From Melampsora larici-populina 98AG31 (lineage: Eukaryota > Basidiomycota > Pucciniomycetes > Pucciniales > Melampsoraceae), in the NCBI RefSeq assembly GCF_000204055.1, contig NW_006768813.1:1939-65938 (forward strand): a DNA stretch of 64,000 nt, written 5' to 3'. Under the pieces are notes generated by a model that saw nothing but the letters and a program-made list of their open reading frames with translations, did not search any database and had not been told where the DNA came from. Below, piece after piece: positions 24,656-35,900 of this stretch (the first letter of the stretch is position 1; the number at the start of each line of letters is the position of its first letter). The position numbers were made by a program, and so were the translations under genes.

Positions 24656-24730
24656 CACGCAACTTTCTTGGCCAGTTTGACACAACCGGCTCCTCCTGTA
24701 GCCCCTCCGCCAGTCAGCACCTTCTTTTGA
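24656..24730 (+). CDS. Separated 3' end of the cargo gene (beyond the hAT insertion)
   Basis: After the right copy of the target duplication the original frame continues for about 22 codons, a Pro/Ala-rich tail (TQPAPPVAPPPVSTFF), to a TGA at 24728-24730. The frame joins exactly with 20366-20577 once the hAT and one duplication copy are subtracted, which confirms the insertion site. Confidence 0.82.
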   Translation, partial: HATFLASLTQPAPPVAPPPVSTFF

Positions 24731-25081
24731 CAAGATACTCTTGTTTTTGAAGTGCACCCATGTAATTGTACATATTATGTTCATAGTTGTATATAGTTTT
24801 TCTTCTGTGTTTCTTCCTAGTGATCAGAGCCTGTTTTGACGAGATTGGGAACATCTTATGTCACTTGAACATGTATTGCTGCCAATCAAAGTCCATTCAT
24901 GACTCGCACTGATCAATCAATCTGAACCACCACACAACCTAGGCCGACTGACATTGAAAGGACCAAAGAGTGAGCTGAACTACTCAGCTCACAAAAGTTG
25001 TGAGCATGGTAAATTGACTGTGAGATAGGTGTTTGTTTTGGATAAGGCGGTGAGAAACAAGTTGAATCTGTAAACAGAAGT

Positions 25082-26762
25082 TTGATTCAGGCATTTCAAA
25101 CAGCGTATTTGCAACCACTGCTCGGGATCTCTCATAGCCATTGTCTTCGTAATCAGATGCCCCTCAATGCGACTTTTCTTGGCAAGTTTGCTTGTTCAAT
25201 TGTTTGTCTGTCAAAGTGCAAAGCATTCCGCCCAGTATTATCTCATCTGGTTACAAATATGTTTGCTACAAGACAACGCGTGATTGCAGTGCTTCATAAA
25301 GTCTGATTTGATTAGTTCAAATAGGGCGTATTGTAAAGCTTTGTCTATTTTACTTTGACTTTACCTTTTATTGAACGCTTTGAGAAAAGCCATGAGGACT
25401 TTTCAACTACTTGTTATTTCCTTTTCTCATTTTGATTAATAATAACAACTACTTGTTTTCCATATTAGGGATTGATGGATTGGAGCGATGCCGAATCATA
25501 CTGTACATTGATCTTCAGAAGCTTGACTTGATTCAATCTCACCTTGGTCACGAGTTTGTGGAGTTTTTAACGACCTCTTTCTCACCATCCATTGCATGTC
25601 CAAATGCGATGGATGCACATGCTTTGATCACTGGGATCAAAAGCGAATGCAAGGTACGTTTTGCGTTATGGTTTCTGAATTTCCTTTTGGCGAGTCATTC
25701 TGGGGCTGATTTGCATTAATTTGAATGATAGAAAAGCCCTTTAGCTATCTAAAGCTTGTGCTTGCAATCGCGTGCCGGAAAGGTCTTAACTAAAAGCAAA
25801 TGTGATACCCTGAATCTAAAATGCAGACCTTGCTTTCGCTGTCTTTCAGTCAAAAGTAATAGCATCATACTTCTGATCGCTCCAGGCTCTTTGAGCCTGG
25901 GCTGATTCAATTTTTGGTATATAAATACTGTTCTGAAGAAGTTGTCCCTTTCAATCGTCCCCACTTGTGGTGTCATTCCTTTTGTTTGAAGGCAGTGAGC
26001 CAACATGAATAAATTGAATACTTTCTATCTCTCATCGCATCTAATGAGCGATTCTTTTTGTTTGAAGGCAGTGAGCCAACATGAATAAATTGAATATTCT
26101 CTATTTCTCATCGCATCTTTTGAGGTATTCTTTTTGTTCGAAGGCAGTGAGCCAACATGAATAAATTGAATACTTTCTATCTCTCATCGCATCTAATGAG
26201 TGATTCTTTTTGTTTGAAGGCAGTGAGCCAACATGAATAAATTGAATATTCTCTATTTCTCATTGCATCTTTTGAGGTATTCTTTTTGTTCGAAGGCAGT
26301 GAGCCAACATGAATAAATTGAATACTTCTCTCATCGCATCTAATGAGTGATTCTTTTTGTTTGAAGGCAGTGAGCCAACATGAATAAATTGAATATTCTC
26401 TATTTCTCATCGCATCTTTTGAGGTATTCTTTTTGTTCGAAGGCAGTGAGCCAACATGAATAAATCGAATACTTCTCTCATCGCATCTAATGAGTGATTC
26501 TTTTTGAGAGTCTTAATATTCATCTTCTCATTGGATTATGATGTTGATTACTTGTAGCCAACATTTATACTCATCTTGGAAATTAAAATATTATCATACA
26601 ATTCGACATGAAGTTTCTGTCGAATTTTACGATAAGCTTGAAGTTTTACTTAGATGTGACGCTTTATACAGACCTCGCACAAATGAAGATACACTGCGAA
26701 GATCTACAAAAGCAATAGGGTTCAGGCCAATAGCATTCATTCACGGGCATAAAGCCTTTCAA
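25082..26762 (+). CDS. Possible exons of a further cargo gene (uncertain)
   Basis: Three stretches look like coding exons but I could not join them in one frame. The first (about 25100-25306) reads ATFLGKFACSIVCLSKCK. The second (25470-25653) follows an AG and ends in a GTACG donor. The third (about 26558-26761) reads VEFYDKLEVLLRCDALYRP and FRPIAFIHGHKAFQ, with an AG before and GTGAGT after. The second and third are separated by the 76-bp repeat array, which would then lie in an intron. It may be one decayed gene or remnants. No domain is recognised. Confidence 0.32.
25985..26512. repeat. Minisatellite: seven 71-76-bp units in an alternating A-B pattern
   Basis: GGCAGTGAGCCAACATGAAT starts units at 25991, 26067, 26143, 26219, 26295, 26366 and 26442. 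Odd units continue with TACTT, CTAATGAG and TTTGTTTGAA; even ones with ATATTCTCTATTTC, TTTTGAGG and TTTGTTCGAA. The real period is therefore a dimer of about 152 bp. Confidence 0.93.
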
Positions 26763-27036
26763 GTGAGTAATATGGGATTGTGTTGATAGAAAATGGGTTA
26801 AATCACTTAAATTAACTTGAAAGGTTTGAAGCGCAAAAACTTTGAGAAATGCTTTACATTTCTCAAATCTGTAAATCATTGGAATGAAGAGTAATGTTTT
26901 TAATGATTTACAATTTGCATTTAATCTGTGCTTTTGATCAAAAGAATCACTGTCTTTTGATCAGAAGTGACGCTTTCTTTTGATTACATCCTACTTTTAT
27001 AATTTAATGATAAGTAAAGATACTGATAAGCAAGCA

Positions 27037-27087
27037 CTGTGCCTGTCATTGCCACTATAAATACCATAGTGGCAAAGACAGGCACAG
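27037..27087. repeat. Strong hairpin, 22-bp arms with one mismatch
   Basis: Arms 27037-27058 (CTGTGCCTGTCATTGCCACT...) and 27066-27087 pair across a 7-base loop. It sits between the two minisatellites. Confidence 0.9.
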
Positions 27088-27167
27088 GCAAGTTTCCCAT
27101 CCACCATCTCTTTCATATCATTTGATCTTCATACTAATAATTTTTACTGCAAAATCAATTGCCGTTT

Positions 27168-27440
27168 GTTCACAGGCAGTGTGCCATAAGAATAAACCAA
27201 TTGCATTCCATTCAATCTCCAATTGATGTTTGCTGTAAAGCAGTGTGCTACAGTAATAAACCAATTGCCGTTTGTTCACAGGCAGTGCGCCATAAGAATA
27301 AACCAATTGTATTCCATTCAATTAACTCCAATTGATGTTTGTTGTAAAGCAGTGTGCTATAGCAATAAACCAATTGCATTCCTTCCTTTCAATCAATGCC
27401 TGTTTGTTAACAGGCAGTGGGCCACAACCATAAACCAATT
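27168..27440. repeat. Second minisatellite, dimeric, about 106-bp period
   Basis: GCAGTG cores lie at about 27175, 27239, 27281, 27349 and 27413. Type A half-units read GTTTGTTCACAGGCAGTG and type B GTTTGCTGTAAAGCAGTG, each followed by a form of AATAAACCAATTG. The core GGCAGTG-n-GCCA resembles that of the 25.99-26.51 kb array. Confidence 0.82.
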
Positions 27441-27896
27441 GTCTTGTGTCTTTCAATCACCCCGTGCGTGTCAATCACTGGTGGTGTCAATCAAGGAAAA
27501 CCAACCACTTACAATATAAGCTAAAGGACAAAATAGTCTCCAATTTTGCCCAGTACAACATCTGTCTGACTTCGAATTGGATAATTCATAATATATTTCC
27601 AGGACATATGACAGATGGGACAGAACTTGCTTGAAACCTTGCGGGACAGGGTACAAGCAGATGCATCCTCATCATCATTGTTGACCCTGCAACCTGTGCA
27701 ATTCGGATGTTATTAATAAGGCATTTGAGGGTCTGGTTCAAAGAATCAAACCCTTCGTTTGAGGAGTGTTCATCAAGTTATCTTATAAAGCTCATGGTTG
27801 TCAATGGTTCTATCTTTGGTTTCCAAACCGTCAGATAAACGTTTTTGTGCCTTCATAACATTAAACTTTCACATATTAAATCAATTTCTGCCTCAA

Positions 27897-28771
27897 ATGC
27901 TTGAAAATCCTCCTACAGCCACCGGGGTCTTTGTCGTAGGACGTGAGGTAAGCAACTTCATACAGCCTTTCTAATCATCTTCACTGCCTAATATTGGTTT
28001 TCTCTCCAGATGCCTGCTGCAGAGGTGCAATGGGAACTCCAACAGGTGCTTCCTGCCGGGACTACTCCCTTCCAAGCTCACTGCATGTTGAGTGGAGTAG
28101 ATTCAAACACACCACATGTGATGCCAGTGGTTTTGATATATAGAACAGAAAGTGGCCCAGCGGTACAACCAAATCACCTGTACCACGCACACGGACGTCT
28201 CTCACATGATGCTGGCATCAGGAAGATGATATTAGAAGTTAGCTCAATTAATGGCATGACTTGCTTAGGGCCGAGCCCTGTGTCCTACGGTCAATTCATT
28301 CCGCACCTAGTCGACTCAGTTAGCTTGTCAGCTCATGGCAAGCCCATCTATGCAGAAGTTGAGGTTGCATTAGACTTTGGGCCCGAAGTTGTCGTGTTGA
28401 TGGTTGAACACAATTCATGGTTCCAATCAGTTGAGCCGCCTTATGACTCTTTGATTGTTTCTGAACTAACAAATGTGATATGTGCTTGTATTGTCACATC
28501 CAGTTAAACAAACATATTGATAGCTTAATCTATTATCGAGGTGAACCAGGCCTCGCTATGTTGAATGTGGATGATTTTAATGAGCGGAGAGTTAATACTT
28601 TCATCTCAGGATACATTCAAAACTGGGATGCTGACACCGAAGAGCTCACAATACAGGTAAGCATGGCTGTGACTCATCACTCATCTGCTTTCAAAGTCCA
28701 ACAATTGACTCACGTGGTCAATGTTGCTCACTTATCAGGCTGCTATTATTTCACCGGTTAATTATGACTAG
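27897..28771 (+). CDS. Second cargo protein of the IS3EU-like element, 227 aa, unknown function
   Basis: Exons 27897-27947, 28010-28456, 28504-28656 and 28739-28771 join in phase 0. The 47-base second intron has a CTAAC branch-type sequence and ends in CAG. The start reads MLENPPTATGVFVVGRE. The body includes PAGTTPFQAHCMLSGVDS, HLYHAHGRLSHDAGIRKMI and YGQFIPHLVDSVSLSAHGK, followed by an acidic segment (IQNWDADTEELTIQ) and a short end (AAIISPVNYD). No Cys cluster, membrane segment or signal peptide is seen. The alternating strands and glycines would suit a small beta-barrel, but that is only an impression. It is convergent with the integrase gene; a minus-strand reading frame with a C-x2-C and C-x2-C pattern overlaps its last bases. 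Confidence 0.7.
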
Positions 28772-29056
28772 AAAGTTTACCTTGAGGCTAGTCAAAGCAA
28801 CATATTTGAGGTAGGTCACAGATGAGGCAGCTGGCGTTATGTAGTCTATGACAAGATTGTTTGGCGTCTGACAATCACAACATACAATGTCTTTATACTT
28901 TGTGAGGGGATGAGTCATGACCAGTGTATCACAAACTACACATGTTGTACGCTTTGATTTTGAGAGCTCCCTGTCAAAAAATGCTAAATACAAAACATGG
29001 GTTGAAACATTTGTTTTTTGCAAATCGGAACTATGACAAACCTCCTTATGCGACCT

Positions 29057-30686
29057 TCAATGGTTGCGCGGCAAAAGTCCAAACCGATTTGCCACAGTTT
29101 CGACAGCTTTCTCATGATTAGTGGCCGCACGCGGAGCTCCCTCGGGCATTCCGAGAAGGAATAGATCGTAAGATCTAAGGAAAGAGAGTATTTTGTGAAA
29201 AACAATCCATATATTTTCCATATCTATGTTATCTGCGTCAATCTGAAGTTCTTCTTGGGCTAATGCGCAGATTTCGCGGAGCCATAGAGGAGAAGTGACC
29301 ATAAGCTCTTCAGCGTTCGGATAGTGTTGAGCTTGAAGTTCTTCAACATCTTCCAAAGGCGCTGGAATTAGGCCTTCGACACCGTTGTTGGAGTTGGGCG
29401 CAAGGTAGCAATAGTTGGGGGCACAACTTGTTGGGAGCTGGGTTCGAGCATCAAGCCGCTTTGAGTATGAGTTGTAATCATACATCCATTGATCCAATGA
29501 TCGTTGGACCAATGGTACCCACAAATACAAAAACAGGAGCCTACATCGAAGAGAAAATCAGTGAGTACAACAAGGAGTTCACTGTTCTAAAATTGGGACT
29601 TGCCTTTCAAGTGGGTCATCATCGTTATACTCACCGTTCTCCATGGAGGTAAATATCATTTCAATCAAAGCTGTGTTGTGCTGACGCATGAGCTGCGACC
29701 ACAAACATTCAATCTTCTGGTTGAGAGTCGAGTCAGTGAATTGATGTCGAAGAGCAGCTTCCTCATTGGTGATATTTGCAAACAATGCAGATAACTCGAT
29801 TTGATGTGCGGCCAAGTTGATTGTTTCCGTTCCATGGTCAGTCACGGTACGTTGAGGTATACCACCAATTTTCTTGACAGTCTCGAGAAAATAAAAGCCA
29901 ATGTGAGCTGGATTGTTATTGGTGATATGAACAAAGATACCCAGTACACGTCGAGACCAGGCGTCGATGAATCCATACATTGTGATGCCAAATTTCTTGA
30001 GCTTATCGTGACCATCGGCGGACCACACGTAATTTGGTCCTGGTACATAAAAGGTTCGGCGATTGATAGAGTCACGTAAGCGATTTGCAACACCATCACC
30101 ATCCATTTGTTTGACCATCGTTTCAACAATGTGTCTACACAAACGCAAAACATGGGATCATTAAATTCAAAGGAGTGCATGCATTTAGTTAACTCTGTAC
30201 TGACCTGTGGACAAATACATCGTGCTGGTTCCTGAGGATGTGATGTACACGACGATATCCAGCTAATTTACCATCCGGGTTGCGCTTGGTTTGTCGAATA
30301 AACTCAGCTACTTCTTCCATAGTAACTTTTCCAAGATCTATGTCGTCGTGCTTTTGGTGCAGGCCGAGGACTTGACAGCGTCGTGCGAGGGTACGTGGTG
30401 AAAGGGTGAAGCCGTGACACTCTTTGATGATATTGAGGAGATGTTTGGCCCGCATACCTTGACCGTGGTATGAGCTGATTAGATCATTGACAAGCTCATA
30501 GGTGTGTTCGTCTGGAAGTTTTTGTAAGCCCCAGTCCGTTTGTGCACGAGTGAGGCTCCTGAGTGAGCATTGAAGATTGTGATGAGTAGATAGTTCAGCT
30601 TGTATTTCAGCATTGGTGAGGCCCTCGTCAACTAGGTCGGCAATCAGTGGCCGGAAGTCTTCTGTTATAAGCTGTCTGGGCGGCAT
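29057..30686 (-). CDS. IS3-type DDE integrase (rve domain) of the IS3EU-like transposon
   Basis: Exons 30686-30205, 30134-29631 and 29540-29057 join in frame to 489 residues. The N-terminal 150 residues are helix-rich and DNA-binding in style (GLTNAEIQAELSTHHNLQCS; LSPRTLARRCQVLGL), ending in GKLAGYRRVHHILR, close to the GYRRI motif of IS3-family proteins. The catalytic core has YVWSADGHDKLKKFGI (Asp about 201), RTVTDHGTETINLAA (Asp about 260) and NQKIECLWSQLMRQ (Glu about 303), so the DDE triad is complete. The C-terminal part (YLWVPLVQRSLDQW) is typical of the eukaryotic integrase-core proteins of this group. No break is seen. It should cut and join the 116-bp ends. An extra 5' exon is possible, since an AG precedes the ATG by about 24 bases. 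Confidence 0.88.
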
Positions 30687-30978
30687 CAGCAATCGGTTTG
30701 ACAATTCAATCCTGTTAGAGGGGGAACATGTGTTAAATCGACAATGAGTGCGATGATTATTGTAAAATTGAGAGACAAAAATTGATGATAGGCGTGACGA
30801 GTTTTGTACAGTTAGCTCTTGAGTAGAAGTTGATGATGATAGGCGCGACAGAGCTTGTAGAATGGTGCAAAATTTTCAATAATGGACGCGACGACGTGTG
30901 TAGAGTTGAGCTAAAAGTAATGATGATGAGCACGATCTCCAAATTCACAAATGGTGTCCAGTTTGAAGGGCACGAGCT

Positions 30979-30995
30979 GCCACTTGCGCCATAAC
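30979..30995. repeat. Subterminal 17-mer of the IS3EU-like element
   Basis: GCCACTTGCGCCATAAC differs by one base pair swap region from the 17-mer inside both inverted repeats (18079-18095; inverted at 31122-31138) and from 18251-18267. It may be a transposase-binding site. Confidence 0.6.
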
Positions 30996-31039
30996 AGGTT
31001 ATCACACAAATGCTGAGGAGGTGACCGGTTTGACGTGGT

Positions 31040-31155
31040 GGTCTGAACCGGGCAGAAGCAGTCCCAATGAGCTGGGAGGGGTGTTGGGCGGGGCTCAAAG
31101 TGTGCTTTTTCTGTTTTTGTCGTTATGGAGCAGTTGGCGCTTGTGGGCCACCGTA
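31040..31155 (-). repeat. Right terminal inverted repeat of the IS3EU-like element
   Basis: Inverted copy of 18062-18177, followed by AGTACC at 31156-31161. Confidence 0.9.
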
Positions 31156-31161
31156 AGTACC

Positions 31162-32183
31162 CCACACCGTCAATGTCATCTTATCAGCAACCTCAACACA
31201 CCAACACCAATCCCATATCTTGAAATCCAGCCTCATCTAACACCACTTCCAACCAGAATTCTTCAGGATCCCTTTTTTTGCAGGTCCGAATAAATTGAAC
31301 AAAACGACAAATTTGAAGAGCACACTCCAACAATAAGCAAAAGAAACACACAACGATCCAACCACGACTCAAGGTTTTATCCTTCATCATCCTAAGAGAA
31401 GGAAACTGTTTAGAATCCAATCAAATCTAACAAAAACAAAACGAACTGACTTAAAAACGTTTCTAATATCATTTAAAGACCCTGATTTTAGTCGTCACTG
31501 TCATCACTCGTTTTGCAATTCTACATTTATGTATTGCACATTTGATTTAGTTTGGTTTAAGTGCCATCGATGTAACTTCAATAGGTTAGTGATTAAGAAA
31601 TGCAAATTTTTGATAAAGTGTAGAATCAAACTGATAGGAATGAGCTTTTGATTTTCAATTTTAGCAAAATTACCTGAAAAATTTATTACACAAACAAGAC
31701 CGAGCGAATTCAATAAATTCAGTTGTTATGCGATGCAACCAACTGATTAATCTTTGTATACCATTCCATCAACAATCAATTCTGGTTTTGAAACCATTCC
31801 TTTCAGTTGGAACAATTTTTGACTTCATCATCTCAGTGGGATTTGTTAAAGTAGATTGGGAAGACCTTTTTAAAATGTCGGTAGAAGGTTCAAGTTACAT
31901 GTTTCTGTAATTTTGGTAAATGAGATATGGTGGTTTATCAGGGGATTCTTTGATTAGGCCTACTTCGAATTTATTTTGTATTACTTTTGGATTTAACTTG
32001 GTTCGAAAGTGGTAATCATTCAGATGTACAATCATTATTCAAAACCTTTGAATACAAAATTTATTAAGCTTCAAAGACATCAAGTTTTGTCAATACCAAA
32101 TAAAAACATCACAAAGCTTGCGTATAAGTCACTCAAAGTCTTTGTGTACAAGGATTTCCTTTTGCTGAGGATTATCAGGTTAA
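31162..32183. other. Interior of element X, non-coding
   Basis: About 1 kb of AT-rich sequence between the IS3EU-like element and the Gypsy element. No gene is visible. GTTAA at 32179-32183 is the left Gypsy duplication. Confidence 0.55.
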
Positions 32184-32500
32184 TGTAAGGTTCAAGAGAG
32201 TGAACCTTCACTGGGTTCGTAGGGACAGCTTGACAGCGAGGAGTCACCTATAAAACTTCTCTATATAAATTCCAAACTGACTCCGAGTAGGAGAGTCTCC
32301 TCAACATCAGCATCCACACCATAACACACACATAAGAGAGAAACAACAAGAGAACTAGAATGATATCTTACCTGACTCCGAGTAGGAGAGTCTCCTAAGG
32401 AGAAGAGCCTCTCTGGAGTCAGGGCGAATAAGATGACTACACTACTATCTAAACCCATACACCTCTGTACACATGTATCCTGTAAGGGCATACCCTTACA
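32184..32500 (-). repeat. 3' LTR of the Gypsy element
   Basis: 317 bp, identical to the other LTR by eye. TGTAAGGG and CCCTTACA at 32481-32500 form a perfect hairpin, and CTGACTCCGAGTAGGAGAG occurs twice inside. Confidence 0.95.
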
Positions 32501-32511
32501 CCCTCCCCCTC
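32501..32511 (-). other. Polypurine tract
   Basis: GAGGGGGAGGG on the minus strand directly abuts the 3' LTR, the normal site of plus-strand priming. Confidence 0.85.
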
Positions 32512-32936
32512 TAAAAAAATTGTTCTCATGAAAAAAGAAAAGAAAACTTCGTAAGAGTAAAAAGAAATAATACTAAAGAGAAAAAAAAAAATTCCACCAT
32601 TGCGTTGACCCTTTGAATTTGTCGTGTCTTGATTATCATGATAGTTATGAATCCCCAAAAAAAAAGAAAAAAAATGGCATGACTCGCCCCAGAAAAGAAA
32701 AAAAAGAGAGAGAACACAAATAGAAACAGTCCTGAAAGACAAGAGAGAAAAAAGAAAAGAACAAAAAGAAAAACATAACCAAACCACCGAAGATAAAAAA
32801 ATCGTGATCGTTGTCGATGCCGCAACTTCCCCCTCGTTCCGCTATCTGATTGAAAAGAAACAACCCAAGGATGTGCTCACAAAGTGGCCGTGGAGTTGCT
32901 TGACAAAAACGGTGTAGAGGGTAGTGGCGGTGCATA

Positions 32937-35900
32937 CTAGGAGGGAGACTTACTTTTGGACGCTAGTCCTGTACTAGGCTCCTTTACTTCTTCTTCCAGC
33001 TTATACTGCTTGAGTTTCGAAATGTGGAAAACGGGGTGGGTCTTGTCGTCCTTAGGCAGTTCAAGCTCGTAATTTCGACCATCGTTCAGAACTGATTTGA
33101 TTCTATACGGCCCATCAAACCGAGCTCTCAACTTTGCTACCATACGACCACGTCCCCCAACCACCCGCTGACGATCTTGGCTATCAACTAACACTAAGTC
33201 CCCTTCTTCTAACTTGTCACCGTGCTTCCTCCTCTTATTGTATTGCAAGGCCTGATCAACTCGACTTGCCCACAATTTATCTCTCCAATTAGCCCAATCA
33301 GCACGTCGCTTCTCAACCCATCTATGTGCGTCGCTTTCCTTAATTTGTGATTCTAGGTTAGTCGGAAAGAGGCGAGGCTGACGTCCAAAAACGAACTCAA
33401 AAGGACTTGTTCCAGTTGCCGAATTGATAGCAGAGTTGATTGCAAACTCAACCGCAGGTAACGATTCTAACCATTTGCTGTGTCTAGTGGCCGTCAAGTG
33501 TCGTAAGATCTGACCTAGCGTTTTATTTGACCTTTCGCTCCTGCCATCCGTTTGTGGGTGGTAAGAGGTAGACAGCTTGACCTTGATATTGAGCCGTTGA
33601 TTTAGATGCTGCCAGAACCGTGAAACCCAGATCTTGTCGCGGTCGCCTATCATTGACGAAGGGGCCCCAAATATCGAGAGCCAAGATACAAACATTCGAT
33701 GGGCGGTCTTCTCAGCAGAGTCCTTCTGAGACACCGGTATGAGTCTGACAAATCCCGATAACCGACATGTACATGATAATACCATGTCATATCCGTTGAC
33801 TTTAGGGAACGGACCAACAAAATCTAAACTGATGTCTTCTAACGTTTTGCAAGGAACTTCTGTTGCTTGAAGTCGACCCGATATCAGTGAGGTACGCGCT
33901 TTATTTCTTTGACAACTGTCACAGCTGGATACAATTGTATTGACGTCTTTACCCATGCCTAACCAAAAGAACTCCTTATGTAGTTGTTCCACAGTTTTGA
34001 CTACACCTAGATGTCCTAACGCTTGATGGGCTCGTGTGACAATATCCTGTCTTAACCATTTGACATCAGGGATAACCAGTCGCCCGTCAAGATACATGAG
34101 TTCGTCAATCTTCAAACTGTCCTCGCGGAGTGGTAAGGTGTTTGCTAGCTTGATGCAGAACGGATCGGATTTGTAGCCTTGTATGATAGTTTTTCGAACC
34201 TCCTCATCCATCTTAGCCTTTATCTCCACTACAGCTATTTCTTCTTTTCTTGATAAAGCATCCGCCACTGAATTATGCTCCCCTTTCAAATACTTAAAGT
34301 CCAGATCGAAATCAGCAAGGGTCTCCGGCTCAGGTTCCTTTGCTTCAATAAATGCACTAAGCTATGATGGTCGGACATGACATTAATTTTCATTCCTAAT
34401 AACAAGAGTTTCCATTTCTGTAATGCATTTATTACAGCCAAAAGTTCCTGTTCGTGTACAGGGTAGTTACGCTCTGCCGGTGTCATTGTTCGGCTCTTGT
34501 ACGCGATAGGGAGAGAGGTTTCCCACTCTTTTCCTTGAAATAACGCAGCGCCTAACCCATGACCACTTGCATCGGAAAAGAGCCACATAGCATCATCTGA
34601 ATCATAATCTATCTTTTTCAAAACTGGTAAGGTTGTAATTAACCGCTTGATGTTTTCAAATGCCGTGTCCTCTGCTGATCCCCAACGAAAGTCTGAAGGT
34701 TTCTTCCTTGAGCTTGTCAATGGTGCGAGTGTGGCTACATATTGACCTAGCCCGTCCACAAATTTTTTCAGCCATTGTACAGTGCCTAGGAAGGAATTGA
34801 GTCCTTTTGCTGATTTAGGCGCCCTCCAGGAAGTGACTTTGTCCACCTGCTTTGTATCCGCCCTAATACCATCTTCGCTAATTTCGTGTCCTAAAAATGA
34901 AATTTTACGTCGAAATAGTTTACTCTTTTTTGATGAGCAGTAAAGATTAGCTTGTTTTAGTTGGGTCAGAACTTCTCTCAGATGTAACTTGTGTTCCTCT
35001 ATGGAGTCAGAGAAAATGACAATGTCATCGATGTATACCACACAAATTTTGCCAATTAAATCACCCAGAGCCTCTTCACACCGCGCTTGATGTGTTGCCG
35101 GACCATTGCACAATCCCATTGGCATGACTACCCACTCAAACATCCCCCATGGAGTTTTTACTGCCGTCAGAGGTATATCCTCTTTCCGCATACAAGTTTG
35201 AAAAAAACTGTTGATTTGGTCAACCACCGAAAACACCTTTCCGGTGGCTACCAGTCGTACTGCTTCGTCAGGATTTGGCAAGGGTGATCTGTCTTTAACA
35301 GTTACTTTATTAAGTTCCCGGTAATCACACACCCAACGTGGGTCCGCCGTAGGATCCTTCTTGGGAATGATGAGAGACGGAGACCCGTATTGACTAGATG
35401 ACCTACGGATACGTCCAAAAAATCATCCTCCCCTTCCGCGACTGCGGGAAATTCAGCAGGGAATAAATCCTTAAATTCTTCAAACATCAACTCCTCCTTC
35501 TCAGCCAACTTTCTTGCACTCTCAATCTTTCTCACATTCTCCACCACACACGCTAACATCTCTTTCTTTGGACAGTCATTCAATCTTTTTTCTTTCAATT
35601 CATTACTTTCTTTCATTTTTCTTTCATCCTTATCATAAATAACCTTCCCAGTTTTGCTATGAGTTATACAACGTCGATGAATGGATATATCAATTTTATG
35701 TAGTTTCAAGAATGGGGTACCACAAATAAGATCATAACCACCGTTAAGCTTCGCCAGCTTGAAGAACGTTGCCCCAAATCGAATAGATGGCTCCTTCGAA
35801 TCCACGTTAGCAAAAGCAAAATGGGTAAGTTGCTTTACTTGACCCTCAGACTCAAGTGCTAAACCCACAGTTATGGGTTTCACCAGTGGTCGCCTTGGTA

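Larger units (their letters stand above)
18062..31155. mobile_element. IS3EU-like DNA transposon, 13.1 kb, with cargo genes and a nested hAT element
   Basis: The ends are 116-bp inverted repeats (18062-18177 and 31040-31155) starting TACGGTGGCCCACAAGCGCC, identical over the first 26 bases and roughly 88% alike overall. A perfect 6-bp duplication AGTACC flanks them (18056-18061 and 31156-31161). Near the right end, on the minus strand, lies an IS3-type DDE integrase gene. From the left end the plus strand carries a 661-residue cargo gene, possible exons of another gene, and a 227-residue gene. Removing the hAT leaves about 9.0 kb. A 6-bp duplication with IS3-type integrase agrees with what I recall of the eukaryotic IS3EU superfamily; the assignment rests on the integrase. 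Confidence 0.85.

Noticed and set aside
26177..26410. Open frame with internal repeats
   Set aside because: It is a by-product of the minisatellite, whose period lets a frame stay open.
25985..27440. Regularly spaced repeats resembling a CRISPR array
   Set aside because: There are no unique spacers; the whole unit repeats, and the host is a eukaryote.
32449..32935. Phe-rich minus-strand frames
   Set aside because: They come from poly-A/T tracts between the integrase stop and the 3' LTR.
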